A stretch of DNA of 64,000 nt from Maribacter sp. ACAM166 (GTDB lineage: Bacteria > Bacteroidota > Bacteroidia > Flavobacteriales > Flavobacteriaceae): positions 62,001 through 126,000 of the forward strand of contig NZ_VAUW01000005.1 of assembly GCF_005771495.1 (NCBI RefSeq), given 5' to 3'. Shown here one piece after another: positions 53,586-62,618 of this stretch. The notes under the pieces are model-generated. The model was given only the letters and a program-made list of their open reading frames with translations, ran no database searches and had not been told where the DNA came from. Position numbers and translations under genes: made by a program. Each line of letters begins with the position of its first letter. Positions within the stretch are counted from its first letter, which is position 1.

Positions 53586-55785
53586 TATCCTTATCAAAAA
53601 TGTTCTCACCGATTTTTTGATAGAAAACCTCGGGTTTGAAAGGCTTAGTGACCACATCATTACAACCTGCAGCATAGAAACTTTCTAAACTATCATCCAA
53701 TGAAATTGCAGTTAATGCAATTATAGGAGTATCTTGATTAAACTTTCTTATTTCTATGGTAGCCTCTTCTCCACTAATTCCAGGCATGTGTATATCCATC
53801 AGAATAGCATCGTAAACATTTTCTTGAGCCAAGGTAATGGCCTCGTATCCATTGTTTGCAATATCACTGGTCATTTCCTTTTTGGATAACATCTTTTTGG
53901 TAATTACCTGATTGATTTTATTATCCTCAACTATTAATAAATGAAGATTTTTAAAATCATAATCACGAGGAGTAACTTCGAATGTAAAATCTTCAGGCTT
54001 ATCATCCAAACTCGTCATTTCTATTTCAAAGAAAAAAGAACTTCCTTCGTTCAGTGTACTCTCAAGTTCTATTTTGCTCTTAAATAACCCTAAAAGACTT
54101 TTTACAATAGTAAGACCTAAACCAGTACCTCCATATTCCCTATTTATTTGAATGGATCCTTGTTCAAAACCTTCGAAAATATTTTTCTGCTTTTCTTTTG
54201 AAATACCAATACCATTATCGTTTACTTCAAAATAAATAGTAACATCATCATCTACCTTGTTGAGTAATTTCGCAGTTACCTTAACTTCTCCACCTTTTGT
54301 GAACTTAATAGAATTACCGATTAAGTTCATGAAAATTTGAGAAAGTTTTAATGGATCACTTAATAAATGGCTAGGTATTTCTGAATCATAGTCTAATGTC
54401 AATTTAGTGTTGTTTGCCTTCGCACTTTGAGACAATGAATTGATAACTTCATTGATGACTTTGTTAAGATTGAACTCCATATTAAGGGGTTCTAACTTAT
54501 TAGCATCAATCTTATTAATATGAAGAATATCATTTATGAAGTTCAGTAAATAATCACCAGAGAATTTTAAAGCTTTTAGATGTTCTTTTTGATGCTCTTC
54601 TGGATCCTCCTCTAGTAGGAGGTGGGTTAGCCCAGTAACGGCATACAATGGTGTTCTTAGCTCGTGACTTACAGTTGAAAGGAAGTTGGTCTTAGCTTCC
54701 ATTGCCTGTACGGCATCATCTCTTGAAATTTGCAATTCCTTATTCTTGGTTTGCAATAAATCGTTAGTTTTTAATTTAATTTGATTGTTTCGGTATAAGG
54801 TAATTGCTAATAACGAAATAATTATCAAAAAAGCAGCCGTTAATATAGCGGTAAGCTCAGACCTATTTTGTGATTCAGTCAGTTCTTCTATTTTCTTATC
54901 TTGGCGAGCAATTAATTCAGTTTTATAATCGTCTTTGATTTTATCTGCCGTCTTAGCTTCAATTTTATTTTTCTCAATGTTGAAAATGGAGTCCTTTATT
55001 TGTGCTAAATTTTGATTATTCGTTAACGATTTTTGATATTGGCCAAGTTTTTCATAAACGATGGTTAATAGGTTGTTAGCATCTTTTACATCTACCAAAA
55101 ACCCATTATTATTCGCTAACGCCAGAGCATTTTCACCGTTTTTAGCAGATTCAGTTAAATCTCCTGTTTTCAAATTGAGCTCTGCAAGGGTTAAATAAGC
55201 CTGTGTTGATAGGTACTCCTTTTCGTAAATATCTGTGTTTACAATAAGTGAATTAAGATTTTTTGTAGCGCTTTCGTATTTTTCTAGATTGATGTAAACC
55301 TGTGCCTCTGTAAGTAGAAGATTATTGATAAAGTTTCGGTCGTTATTGAGTTGCTTCGCTTCATTAAGCATAAACAAAGCTTGAAAGTTTCTTTTGCTTC
55401 GATACAAGAGGATTGCTTCAATGTATTTGTGCATTGCATCACCATAGGGATAAGCTATGTCTTTCAGTAAAACACTGGCGCGGTCCCAGTAGAATTCAGT
55501 ATCACCTTCTTTATCAATTTTAAGATACAATACGGCAAATTCATGAAGACTATCAATCAAGGCTTTTATATCCTCATTTTTCTCAGATTCAGTTGCTGCT
55601 GTATTTAAAGTTTCTAATGCTAAATCTATCTTATCTTGATTCCTGAATTTTCTAGCTTGGTCAAAATAGGGTTGAATGTCTTTAGGGGGAATTCCATTTT
55701 GAGATAATACAGACATTGTCGTCACCAATATAAATATTGGAACAAGTATAATTTGCAGTGCTTTATGTGAAAATATTTTCTTCAA
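53566..55785 (-). CDS. Hybrid histidine kinase with periplasmic TPR-like sensor
   Basis: A 739-residue hybrid sensor: signal peptide (to VLSQ), a TPR-rich region (residues about 30-300), one membrane helix (about 312-334), a coiled coil, HisKA with phospho-His374 (TVSHELRTPL), the ATPase with NDNGIGISKE and GGTGLGLTIVK, and a C-terminal receiver with phospho-acceptor Asp664 (LMDIHMPG) and Lys in VTKPFKP. No output domain or cognate regulator is adjacent, so phosphotransfer must go elsewhere. It overlaps the upstream GAPDH gene by 4 bp. Confidence 0.92.
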   Translation of the reverse strand: MKKIFSHKALQIILVPIFILVTTMSVLSQNGIPPKDIQPYFDQARKFRNQDKIDLALETLNTAATESEKNEDIKALIDSLHEFAVLYLKIDKEGDTEFYWDRASVLLKDIAYPYGDAMHKYIEAILLYRSKRNFQALFMLNEAKQLNNDRNFINNLLLTEAQVYINLEKYESATKNLNSLIVNTDIYEKEYLSTQAYLTLAELNLKTGDLTESAKNGENALALANNNGFLVDVKDANNLLTIVYEKLGQYQKSLTNNQNLAQIKDSIFNIEKNKIEAKTADKIKDDYKTELIARQDKKIEELTESQNRSELTAILTAAFLIIISLLAITLYRNNQIKLKTNDLLQTKNKELQISRDDAVQAMEAKTNFLSTVSHELRTPLYAVTGLTHLLLEEDPEEHQKEHLKALKFSGDYLLNFINDILHINKIDANKLEPLNMEFNLNKVINEVINSLSQSAKANNTKLTLDYDSEIPSHLLSDPLKLSQIFMNLIGNSIKFTKGGEVKVTAKLLNKVDDDVTIYFEVNDNGIGISKEKQKNIFEGFEQGSIQINREYGGTGLGLTIVKSLLGLFKSKIELESTLNEGSSFFFEIEMTSLDDKPEDFTFEVTPRDYDFKNLHLLIVEDNKINQVITKKMLSKKEMTSDIANNGYEAITLAQENVYDAILMDIHMPGISGEEATIEIRKFNQDTPIIALTAISLDDSLESFYAAGCNDVVTKPFKPEVFYQKIGENIFDKDIRNSLS

Positions 55786-56792
55786 ATATAGTTTTTACCG
55801 TTCATGAAATTAATCAAATCAATAATTCTACTGCTATATCCGGTTTCGTTATCGTACCACCCAATAATTTTGACCATCTTTCCTATAACCGAAGTCATTA
55901 AAGAATCAAACGTACAAGAATAACAACTATTGTTTATGTCGATAGAAACAATTGGGTCATTGGTGTAGCACAAAATGTTTTTGAACTGGTTTTGTGCCGC
56001 TTTTTCAAATGTATCGTTTATTTCTTCAATTGTTGTAGTCCGTTTCACATTTAAAGTGATATCTGTTAAAGATCCATTTGGTACTGGAACTCGAATACCA
56101 CAACCTCCAATAACATTGGCAAGTTCAGGAAATATTCTAGTTAAAGCTTTTGCAGCTCCGGTGGTTGTAGGCACAATCGATTGTGAAGCGGCACGCGCTC
56201 TTCTTAAATCTCTATGTGGTTGGTCATGTAAGCTCTGATCTGTAGTGTAAGAATGTATGGTAGTAATATAAGCCTGCTCTATGCCGCATAGGTCATTCAT
56301 GACCTTAATCATAGGCGCTGCGTTATTAGTTGTACAAGAAGCATTTGAAATTATATCATCGGCAGGATTCAATGTGCTTTCATTAATTCCAAAAACAATC
56401 ATTTTTATGTCTTCTTCCGTTGGAGGTACAGATAAGATGACTTTTTTAGCACCGTTTTTTATATGAAGTGATAATGTTTCTCGATCTTTAAATTTACCAG
56501 TGCATTCAACCACCACATCAACATGTGTTGATGACCAATTTATTGTTGATGGGTGTATCTCATTCGTAAGAGATATTGCTTGTCCATTAACAATAATATG
56601 CTTTTCATCATACCCAATTTGCTGAGTTGATGTGCCATGAATGCTGTCGTATTTTAATAAATGAGATAGTGTTCTCGTATCTGCCAAGTCATTGATGGCA
56701 ACTACGCTTAAATGTTCTTGGTGTTGTAATAGCCGGAATAAGGTTCTTCCTATCCTTCCAAAACCATTGATGCCTATATTAATTTTTTGCAT
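55782..56792 (-). CDS. Type I glyceraldehyde-3-phosphate dehydrogenase
   Basis: A 336-residue NAD-dependent GAPDH. Landmarks: GFGRIGR near residue 9, the dinucleotide aspartate in AINDLAD, catalytic SNASCTTNNAAP (nucleophilic Cys about residue 155), HSYTTDQS, and WYDNETGYSSR. Many features match GapA; length is normal. Its 3' end overlaps the histidine kinase start (ATGA type, 4 bp). Since it is not next to glycolytic genes, it is probably a paralogue rather than the main one, but this cannot be shown here. Confidence 0.92.
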   Translation of the reverse strand: MQKINIGINGFGRIGRTLFRLLQHQEHLSVVAINDLADTRTLSHLLKYDSIHGTSTQQIGYDEKHIIVNGQAISLTNEIHPSTINWSSTHVDVVVECTGKFKDRETLSLHIKNGAKKVILSVPPTEEDIKMIVFGINESTLNPADDIISNASCTTNNAAPMIKVMNDLCGIEQAYITTIHSYTTDQSLHDQPHRDLRRARAASQSIVPTTTGAAKALTRIFPELANVIGGCGIRVPVPNGSLTDITLNVKRTTTIEEINDTFEKAAQNQFKNILCYTNDPIVSIDINNSCYSCTFDSLMTSVIGKMVKIIGWYDNETGYSSRIIDLINFMNGKNYI

Positions 56793-56884
56793 TGGTTATA
56801 CTTGGGGTGTATCCTATTGAGTAAAATTCAAAAAATCGAAAACTAAGGATGAGTTCTGATTGCGATTCAAGATATTCATAAATA

Positions 56885-57757
56885 TTAGAGAATGTGTTTA
56901 TGCGCTTTATAAGATGATCTTACTAATGCACCACTTTCTACATGCCTAAAACCCATTTCAAGACCTATGTCTTCATATTTTTTAAATTGCTCGGGAGTGA
57001 TAAATTCCTTAACGGGAAGATGTTTTTTTGATGGTTGAAGGTATTGACCAATGGTAACCACATCAACATTTACATTTCGCAAATCGGCCAAAGTTGTTAT
57101 AACTTCATCTTCATGTTCTCCAAGACCTAACATGATTCCAGATTTGGTTCTATTAATGCCTTGAATTTTTAAATAATTAAGAACTTCAAGGCTACGTTCA
57201 TATTTTGCTTGAATACGAACTTCTCTGGTTAATCTTTTTACAGTTTCCATATTATGAGAAACTACTTCTGGTGAAACCTCTATAATTCTATCCAAATGTT
57301 TTTCTATACCCTGAAAATCTGGAATTAAGGTTTCTAACGTTGTGCTTGGGTTCATTCTTCGAATGGCCTTTACCGTTTCTGCCCAGATAATTGAGCCCAT
57401 ATCTTTAAGGTCATCTCTATCAACAGAAGTAACTACGGCATGCTTGATTCCCATTATCTTTATAGAGCGTGCCACTTTTTCAGGTTCTGCCCAATCAACA
57501 TTTTCTGGTCTACCTGTTTTAACACCACAAAATCCGCAAGACCGTGTACAAACATTACCTAAAATCATGAACGTTGCAGTCCCTTCTCCCCAGCATTCTC
57601 CCATATTTGGGCAACTACCGCTGGTGCAAATCGTATGCAGATCATACTTTTCCACCAATCCTCTTAGTTGCGTATATTTTTTACCTGTAGGTAATTTCAC
57701 CCTAAGCCATTTTGGTTTTTTAGGTGGAGCTACATTTTCTTTTAAGACAGTGGACAT
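56885..57757 (-). CDS. lipA: Lipoyl synthase
   Basis: A 290-residue radical-SAM enzyme inserting sulfur into octanoyl-protein. The auxiliary cluster motif has Cys44, Cys49 and Cys55, the SAM-cluster motif CxxxCxxC has Cys70, Cys74 and Cys77, and the C-terminal RSSY is at 280-283, all as in known LipA. Length is normal. Neighbouring genes are on the same strand, but the gaps are over 90 bp, so its transcription is probably independent. Confidence 0.96.
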   Translation of the reverse strand: MSTVLKENVAPPKKPKWLRVKLPTGKKYTQLRGLVEKYDLHTICTSGSCPNMGECWGEGTATFMILGNVCTRSCGFCGVKTGRPENVDWAEPEKVARSIKIMGIKHAVVTSVDRDDLKDMGSIIWAETVKAIRRMNPSTTLETLIPDFQGIEKHLDRIIEVSPEVVSHNMETVKRLTREVRIQAKYERSLEVLNYLKIQGINRTKSGIMLGLGEHEDEVITTLADLRNVNVDVVTIGQYLQPSKKHLPVKEFITPEQFKKYEDIGLEMGFRHVESGALVRSSYKAHKHIL

Positions 57758-57866
57758 GCTAATATTTTAATACAAATATACGAACTAAAAAGGTGTTTAT
57801 AAAGTAGAATGCCGTGCGATGTATTAGCGTTGATAAATTTAAAAATAGAGATGCTTTAATGATAGC

Positions 57867-58424
57867 CTACTTCCTAGCTTTTATGATTTCTGAAAGTAAT
57901 TTTTTAGCCCTTAGAAGCTTTACTTTAACACTGTTTATAGGTTCATTCAAGCTGGCTGAGATATCGGCATAGCTTAGTTCATTGAAATACCTAAGATTAA
58001 TGACTGTTTGATAATGAGGCTTTAATTTTTTGATATCTCTTAACAAATCTGCTAAGTTCTGCTCTTGGATCAATTGATCTTCCCTTGTAGGCGAAGCATC
58101 TAAAGCCGTAGTTATGGCCTCAGCACCACTTCTAGAGTCTAATAGGCTTTTTTTTCGTTTACGGACAAGGTCAATATGAATGTTTTTGGATATTGTAATT
58201 AACCAAGTCTTAAATACATAGGTATCATTGTAGGTATGTATTTTATCAAACGCCTTAGAGAAGGTTTGAATAGTAATATCTTCAGAATCGTTCTCGTTTT
58301 CAGTACGTTTTAATTGAAAACCATAAACATCGTTCCAAAACATATCCAATAAACGACTAAAAGCAATCTGGTTGCCTTCTTTCGCCTTGTGTATTGTTTC
58401 TTCTAAATTGTCTACGTTGTTCAA
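57867..58424 (-). CDS. ECF-type sigma-70 factor
   Basis: A 185-residue ECF sigma factor with region 2 (DMFWNDVYGFQLKRTEN ... YVFKTWLITISKN) and region 4 (HYQTVINLRYFNELSYADIS and SVKVKLLRAKKLL). It has no adjacent anti-sigma gene on its immediate side; a second sigma/anti-sigma pair lies 1 kb away in the same direction. Targets are unknown. Confidence 0.9.
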   Translation of the reverse strand: MNNVDNLEETIHKAKEGNQIAFSRLLDMFWNDVYGFQLKRTENENDSEDITIQTFSKAFDKIHTYNDTYVFKTWLITISKNIHIDLVRKRKKSLLDSRSGAEAITTALDASPTREDQLIQEQNLADLLRDIKKLKPHYQTVINLRYFNELSYADISASLNEPINSVKVKLLRAKKLLSEIIKARK

Positions 58425-58468
58425 ATACTAGTTTTGGGTTGAGTGAGTTCAACGAAAATGAACTTAGC

Positions 58469-58672
58469 TTAATCAGAAATCGTATCATTTTTACAATCTT
58501 GTTCGCTTGGTAGTTTACCACACATACCACATGCTTGTCCGTCTTGATTTAAGAATGGACTTTGACTTGCGCAAGTTCCTGCAAATTTACCGTCTTTTTG
58601 TGACCAGATTTTAATTGCGATACCCGCAAAAGCTAATGCTAATAGGCCGATGGTTAAAAATAATAGTTTCAT
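58469..58672 (-). CDS. Small membrane-anchored cysteine-rich protein
   Basis: A 67-residue protein with one N-terminal helix (LLFLTIGLLALAFAGIAI) and a short tail with four cysteines (GTCASQSP, ACGMCGK, QDCKN). The CGMCG piece may bind metal or form disulfides. A similar small protein is frequent in Flavobacteriaceae next to sigma or respiration genes (memory). It lies 45 bp upstream of the ECF sigma gene and so may be on the same transcript. No function known. Confidence 0.75.
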   Translation of the reverse strand: MKLLFLTIGLLALAFAGIAIKIWSQKDGKFAGTCASQSPFLNQDGQACGMCGKLPSEQDCKNDTISD

Positions 58673-58698
58673 ATATTAATTTTATACAAAGATAAATA

Positions 58699-58722
58699 AT
58701 AAAGCCCCAAAATTGGGGCTTT
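58699..58722 (-). terminator. Terminator of the anti-sigma gene
   Basis: A perfect 10-bp stem (AAAGCCCCAA / TTGGGGCTTT) with a 2-nt loop, 24 bp after the stop at 58746. Confidence 0.75.
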
Positions 58723-58745
58723 AAGAATACTTTATAAAATGAGGA

Positions 58746-59504
58746 TTAATATGCTATGTTGGCAACTATATTTTCAACACTTGGAGTTTGATTACCTCCT
58801 TTTTGTTCGATAGTAATATAACCAATCGCATTATCAGCGTAGGGCAGTGCCATCAATTTTTGTTGGTCACCAGCTTCTTCGATAATACCTAGATTAATCA
58901 TTTTTCCGTTAACCTCTGCCCACATTTGAAAGCACTGACTTTCAGGAATATGAGGTAATTTACTGACGTTGATATACGACAATTTTTTTACAGGGTTAAT
59001 ATATGCAACAGCCTTTAAATCTTTTGCTTTTTGATTTCCCTTTACGTTGTATTTTTTAGTCTGTGGATTATTTAAAACGATAAATTGATTACGTACATCT
59101 TCTAGTTGCTCTTTCATGTTTTCCTCTAGCAACTTTATCTTATTGCTAACAACACTTTTTTCTTCTTGTAAGCTCTGATTTTGATTCCAAAAGAAGGTTG
59201 AAATACCTGCGAACATAATTGCGGTTATACTAGCTGCAATAGCATAGCTGAAGAATCTTTTTCGTCCGCTGCGTTCAGATTTAATTCTAGCATGAATTAA
59301 ATCTTTTAAGCCCTGTGGTGCTTCAATAGCATATTGCTTAGCAAAAATCGCTAGGTTGTCTTGTAATTCTACATAGGTATCACGAACCTCGGGATACATG
59401 GCAATATAGCGCTCTACTTGCATGGTTTCCATATCTGTGGTAGTTCCTAAAAGATGTTTTTCTAGTAAATCAGAATCAAGAAATATTTTAATTTTGTCTT
59501 TCAT
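58746..59504 (-). CDS. Anti-sigma factor (RskA-like)
   Basis: A 252-residue membrane protein: an N-terminal cytoplasmic anti-sigma domain, one helix (about residues 86-105, SYAIAASITAIMFAGISTFF), a coiled-coil, and a periplasmic RskA C-terminal domain (CFQMWAEVNGKMINLGII ... IGYITIEQKGG). It overlaps the upstream sigma gene by 4 bp (59501-59504), the usual sign of a cognate pair. Confidence 0.88.
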   Translation of the reverse strand: MKDKIKIFLDSDLLEKHLLGTTTDMETMQVERYIAMYPEVRDTYVELQDNLAIFAKQYAIEAPQGLKDLIHARIKSERSGRKRFFSYAIAASITAIMFAGISTFFWNQNQSLQEEKSVVSNKIKLLEENMKEQLEDVRNQFIVLNNPQTKKYNVKGNQKAKDLKAVAYINPVKKLSYINVSKLPHIPESQCFQMWAEVNGKMINLGIIEEAGDQQKLMALPYADNAIGYITIEQKGGNQTPSVENIVANIAY

Positions 59505-60064
59505 AACACAACGTTTAATAACATAGCAATTAGTGCTGGACCATAGATTTTACCTAATTCACGCAAACCTATTTTTAATCTAGATTTAATAGTTCCTAAA
59601 GGAATATCCAACTCATCACTTGCTTCCTGTTGGGTCATGCCTTGAAAGAAAAGGGCTTCTAGAACAATCTGATATTTGTATTCGATTTTCCCTAGATGCT
59701 CTTTTACATCCATTAACTCTGGCCTCGTACTTTCTACGCCTAAAGTATATACGTCAGAAACATCTATTTGGATTTCCTTATCAGATTTTGTGTTAACACT
59801 TCTTAATTTGTCAATTGCCGTATTTCGGGTAATCCTAAAAAGCCACGTAAATAGCTTTGCCTTTTTAGGGTCGTAGGTGTCGGCTTTTTTCCAAATTTTA
59901 ACGAAAGATTCTTGCACAACGTCTTGAGCCAAATCTGGATCTCTTACCACTTTATTGGCAACACCTAAAAGGGTATTGGCATAATTATCGTACAAAAGTG
60001 AAATCGCTTTTTCATTTCGCTCTTGTAACAATTCAACAATATGATTTTCTAATAAAGTGCTCAT
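59501..60064 (-). CDS. ECF-type sigma-70 factor, partner of the anti-sigma gene
   Basis: A 187-residue ECF sigma factor resembling SigK/SigM groups. Region 2 is LAQDVVQESFVKIWKKADTYD with FTWLFRITRNTAIDKLR, region 4 is EALFFQGMTQQEASDELDIPLGTIKSRLKIGLRELG. It probably is held by the downstream RskA-like protein. No consensus promoter is clear upstream. Confidence 0.92.
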   Translation of the reverse strand: MSTLLENHIVELLQERNEKAISLLYDNYANTLLGVANKVVRDPDLAQDVVQESFVKIWKKADTYDPKKAKLFTWLFRITRNTAIDKLRSVNTKSDKEIQIDVSDVYTLGVESTRPELMDVKEHLGKIEYKYQIVLEALFFQGMTQQEASDELDIPLGTIKSRLKIGLRELGKIYGPALIAMLLNVVL

Positions 60065-60237
60065 GATTTAAAAAGATGTACAAGATTTTTTTAAAATGGA
60101 CATCCAAATTGCCAGATTGAACCGTATATGATTAAACGCTAAATTATAAAATTGATTGTTAATGATGCGTTTTATGAAAATATATATCTTATAAGTGCGC
60201 AGCTGGTAACTGCCACTTTGTTTTTGGTTGGTTTGGT

Positions 60238-60270
60238 AATAACCCCTGTAATCTGATTGCAGGGGTTATT
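60238..60270 (-). terminator. murB terminator
   Basis: An 11-bp perfect stem (AATAACCCCTG / CAGGGGTTATT) with an 11-nt loop. On the minus strand its first arm overlaps the last bases and stop codon of murB (60266-60268). Confidence 0.7.
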
Positions 60271-61282
60271 TTATTAAATTAACCTCTGGACTTATAGTTA
60301 TATTAAAGGTTGCTTGAACTTCTTTCATTATTCTCGCAGCAAGATTTAAAATGTCTGAACCTGTAGCGTTTCCATAATTAACAAGTACCAGTGCCTGTTT
60401 TTTATGTACCCCAGCATCGCCATATCTTTTCCCTTTAAAACCACACTGTTCAACTAACCATCCGGCAGGTATTTTATAACTGATATCTGATACTTTATAA
60501 AAGGGAGCATCAGGATGATTAGCTATAAAAGTTTCAAATACTTCTTTTTGAACTATTGGGTTTTTAAAGAAACTACCACTATTGCCTAATTCTTTGGGAT
60601 CTGGTAATTTACTTTGGCGAATAGCAATTACGGCATTGGAGATATCTTTTATAGTAGGATTTAGAATAGAATCCTTCTTTAATTGATCTTCGATTGCTCC
60701 ATACCCAGAGTTTATGGTGTGCTTGTTTTTGGTTAATGAAAAGGTGACTGAAGTGATTACATAATTATCCTTGCCTTCATTCTTGAAAAAGGAGTCTCTA
60801 TAACCAAATTTGCATTCAGTTTTAGTAAAGGTGATAGGTTGTTGATCTATAATTCTAATGGCATCACAACTTTCAAAAGTGTCTTTTAACTCCACCCCAT
60901 AGGCACCAATATTTTGTATAGGAGCTGTACCGGTATTACCAGGAATAAGCGACATGTTTTCCAAACCTCCATAGCCATTTTCAAGAGTCCATAGTACCAT
61001 TTCATGCCAATTTTCACCAGCCATAACCTTAATGCTTACAGTGTCATCTGATTCATTTATTAACCACTTTCCTTTGAGATTGACATGTATAAACAATGCA
61101 TCAATATCATTTGTAAGCAGCATATTGCTACCACCACCTATTATTATTTTTCGTAGATAATCGTTGTTGCCAAGTATTTCTCGTAATGCTTCAACAGAAT
61201 TAACTTCCACAAAATATTGTGCCTTGGCATCTATGCCAAAAGTATTGTAGTTCTTTAAGGAAAAATGCTCGTGTATAATCAT
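60266..61282 (-). CDS. murB: UDP-N-acetylenolpyruvoylglucosamine reductase
   Basis: A 338-residue type I MurB flavoenzyme of peptidoglycan synthesis. The FAD site IIGGGSNMLLTNDID is near residue 45, SLIPGNTGTAPIQNIGAYGVE near residue 110, catalytic Ser in GNSGSFFKNP near residue 235, and the C-terminal glutamate in SPEVNLI. Length matches the E. coli-like form. Its start overlaps the aminotransferase stop by one base, so both are on one transcript. Confidence 0.95.
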   Translation of the reverse strand: MIIHEHFSLKNYNTFGIDAKAQYFVEVNSVEALREILGNNDYLRKIIIGGGSNMLLTNDIDALFIHVNLKGKWLINESDDTVSIKVMAGENWHEMVLWTLENGYGGLENMSLIPGNTGTAPIQNIGAYGVELKDTFESCDAIRIIDQQPITFTKTECKFGYRDSFFKNEGKDNYVITSVTFSLTKNKHTINSGYGAIEDQLKKDSILNPTIKDISNAVIAIRQSKLPDPKELGNSGSFFKNPIVQKEVFETFIANHPDAPFYKVSDISYKIPAGWLVEQCGFKGKRYGDAGVHKKQALVLVNYGNATGSDILNLAARIMKEVQATFNITISPEVNLIK

Positions 61283-62472
61283 TAACCGTTATAGCTTTTA
61301 AGAGCTTCACCAAGAATTTTTACGGCTCTTTTTAAACTATCTTGGTCAAGTACGTAAGCAATTCTAATCTGGTTTTTCCCTAAACCTTCTGTAGCATAAA
61401 ATCCTGCGGCCGGTGCTACCATTACTGTTTCATTATCGACTCTAAAATCTTCTAATAGCCATTGTGCAAAATGATCGGCATCTTGAATAGGTAGTTCTGC
61501 AATACAATAAAAAGCACCTTGTGGTCTAGCAATTTTTATACCTTCAATTTTTTCTAATTCTGCTATCAATAAATTTCTTCGTGCTACATATTCCGTCTTC
61601 ACTTCTTCAAAATAGCTATCCGGTGTGTCCAAAGCAGCTTCAGTTGCTATCTGAGCATAGGTAGGTGGCGAAAGTCTAGCTTGTGCAAATTTTAATGCGG
61701 TTGCTATAAACTCTTTATTTTTTGAAACTAGAAAACCAATTCTAGCTCCACACATACTATATCTTTTTGAAACCGAATCTATGATAATAGCATAATCATC
61801 TAATCCGTCTTCCTTTAAAACAGATGTATGTACTTTATCATCATAAGTAAACTCTCTATATACTTCATCGGCAACTAGAAAAATATTGTGTTTTTTCACC
61901 AATGCTGCCAATTTTAAAATTTCCTCTTTACTGTAGAGGTAGCCTGTCGGATTTCCTGGATTACAAATTAGGATAGCTTTGGTTCTTGATGTAATTAGTT
62001 TTTCAAATTCCTCGATAGGAGGTAATGCAAAATTATCTTCCAATTTTGAGACTACGGGTACTACTTTTACCCCACATGCTGTTGCAAAGCCATTGTAATT
62101 AGCGTAAAAAGGTTCGGGAATAATAATCTCATCATCTGTATCAGCAATCGTATTCATTGCAAAAGCCAAAGCTTCAGACCCACCGGTGGTTACAATAATA
62201 TCAGAAGCGGTTACCGGAATATTGTTTTTTACATAATACCCCGCAATTTTGGTTCTAAACTCTTCAGAACCTTCAGTGCGGCTATATTCTAAAACAGAAA
62301 TATTATTATTTTTAACCGCATCTAAAGCTTGTTGTGGAGTTTTTATATCTGGTTGGCCTATATTCAGATGAATAACTTTAACCCCTTTCTTTTTTGCGTT
62401 TTCCGCAAAGGGAACTAATTTTCGTATAGGGGATTGGGGCATAGAAAGCCCTTTATTAGAAACAGATGGCAT
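61282..62472 (-). CDS. Class I PLP-dependent aminotransferase
   Basis: A 396-residue fold-type I aminotransferase of the AspC/AlaT type. Seen: HLNIGQPDIKTP near residue 37, ICNPGNPTGYLYS near residue 170, VADEVYREF, and the PLP lysine in SVSKRYSMCGARIGF near residue 240. It differs from the enzyme at 2555-3745 in the lysine context (Cys-Gly-Ala-Arg instead of Thr-Gly-Trp-Arg). Substrate unknown. It is upstream of murB on the same transcript. Confidence 0.9.
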   Translation of the reverse strand: MPSVSNKGLSMPQSPIRKLVPFAENAKKKGVKVIHLNIGQPDIKTPQQALDAVKNNNISVLEYSRTEGSEEFRTKIAGYYVKNNIPVTASDIIVTTGGSEALAFAMNTIADTDDEIIIPEPFYANYNGFATACGVKVVPVVSKLEDNFALPPIEEFEKLITSRTKAILICNPGNPTGYLYSKEEILKLAALVKKHNIFLVADEVYREFTYDDKVHTSVLKEDGLDDYAIIIDSVSKRYSMCGARIGFLVSKNKEFIATALKFAQARLSPPTYAQIATEAALDTPDSYFEEVKTEYVARRNLLIAELEKIEGIKIARPQGAFYCIAELPIQDADHFAQWLLEDFRVDNETVMVAPAAGFYATEGLGKNQIRIAYVLDQDSLKRAVKILGEALKSYNG

Positions 62473-62618
62473 AAAATTTTATTTTTCACAAAAGTGATAA
62501 ATGATAATGGTTCTTACAATTTTATTGGGTTTTATTTGGTTTTTGGGGTGGTGTTAAAATTATGTTTTGTAGTTGTTAATTATGTATCTTGAATAGCGTT
62601 AACTAATTCATAACGATT

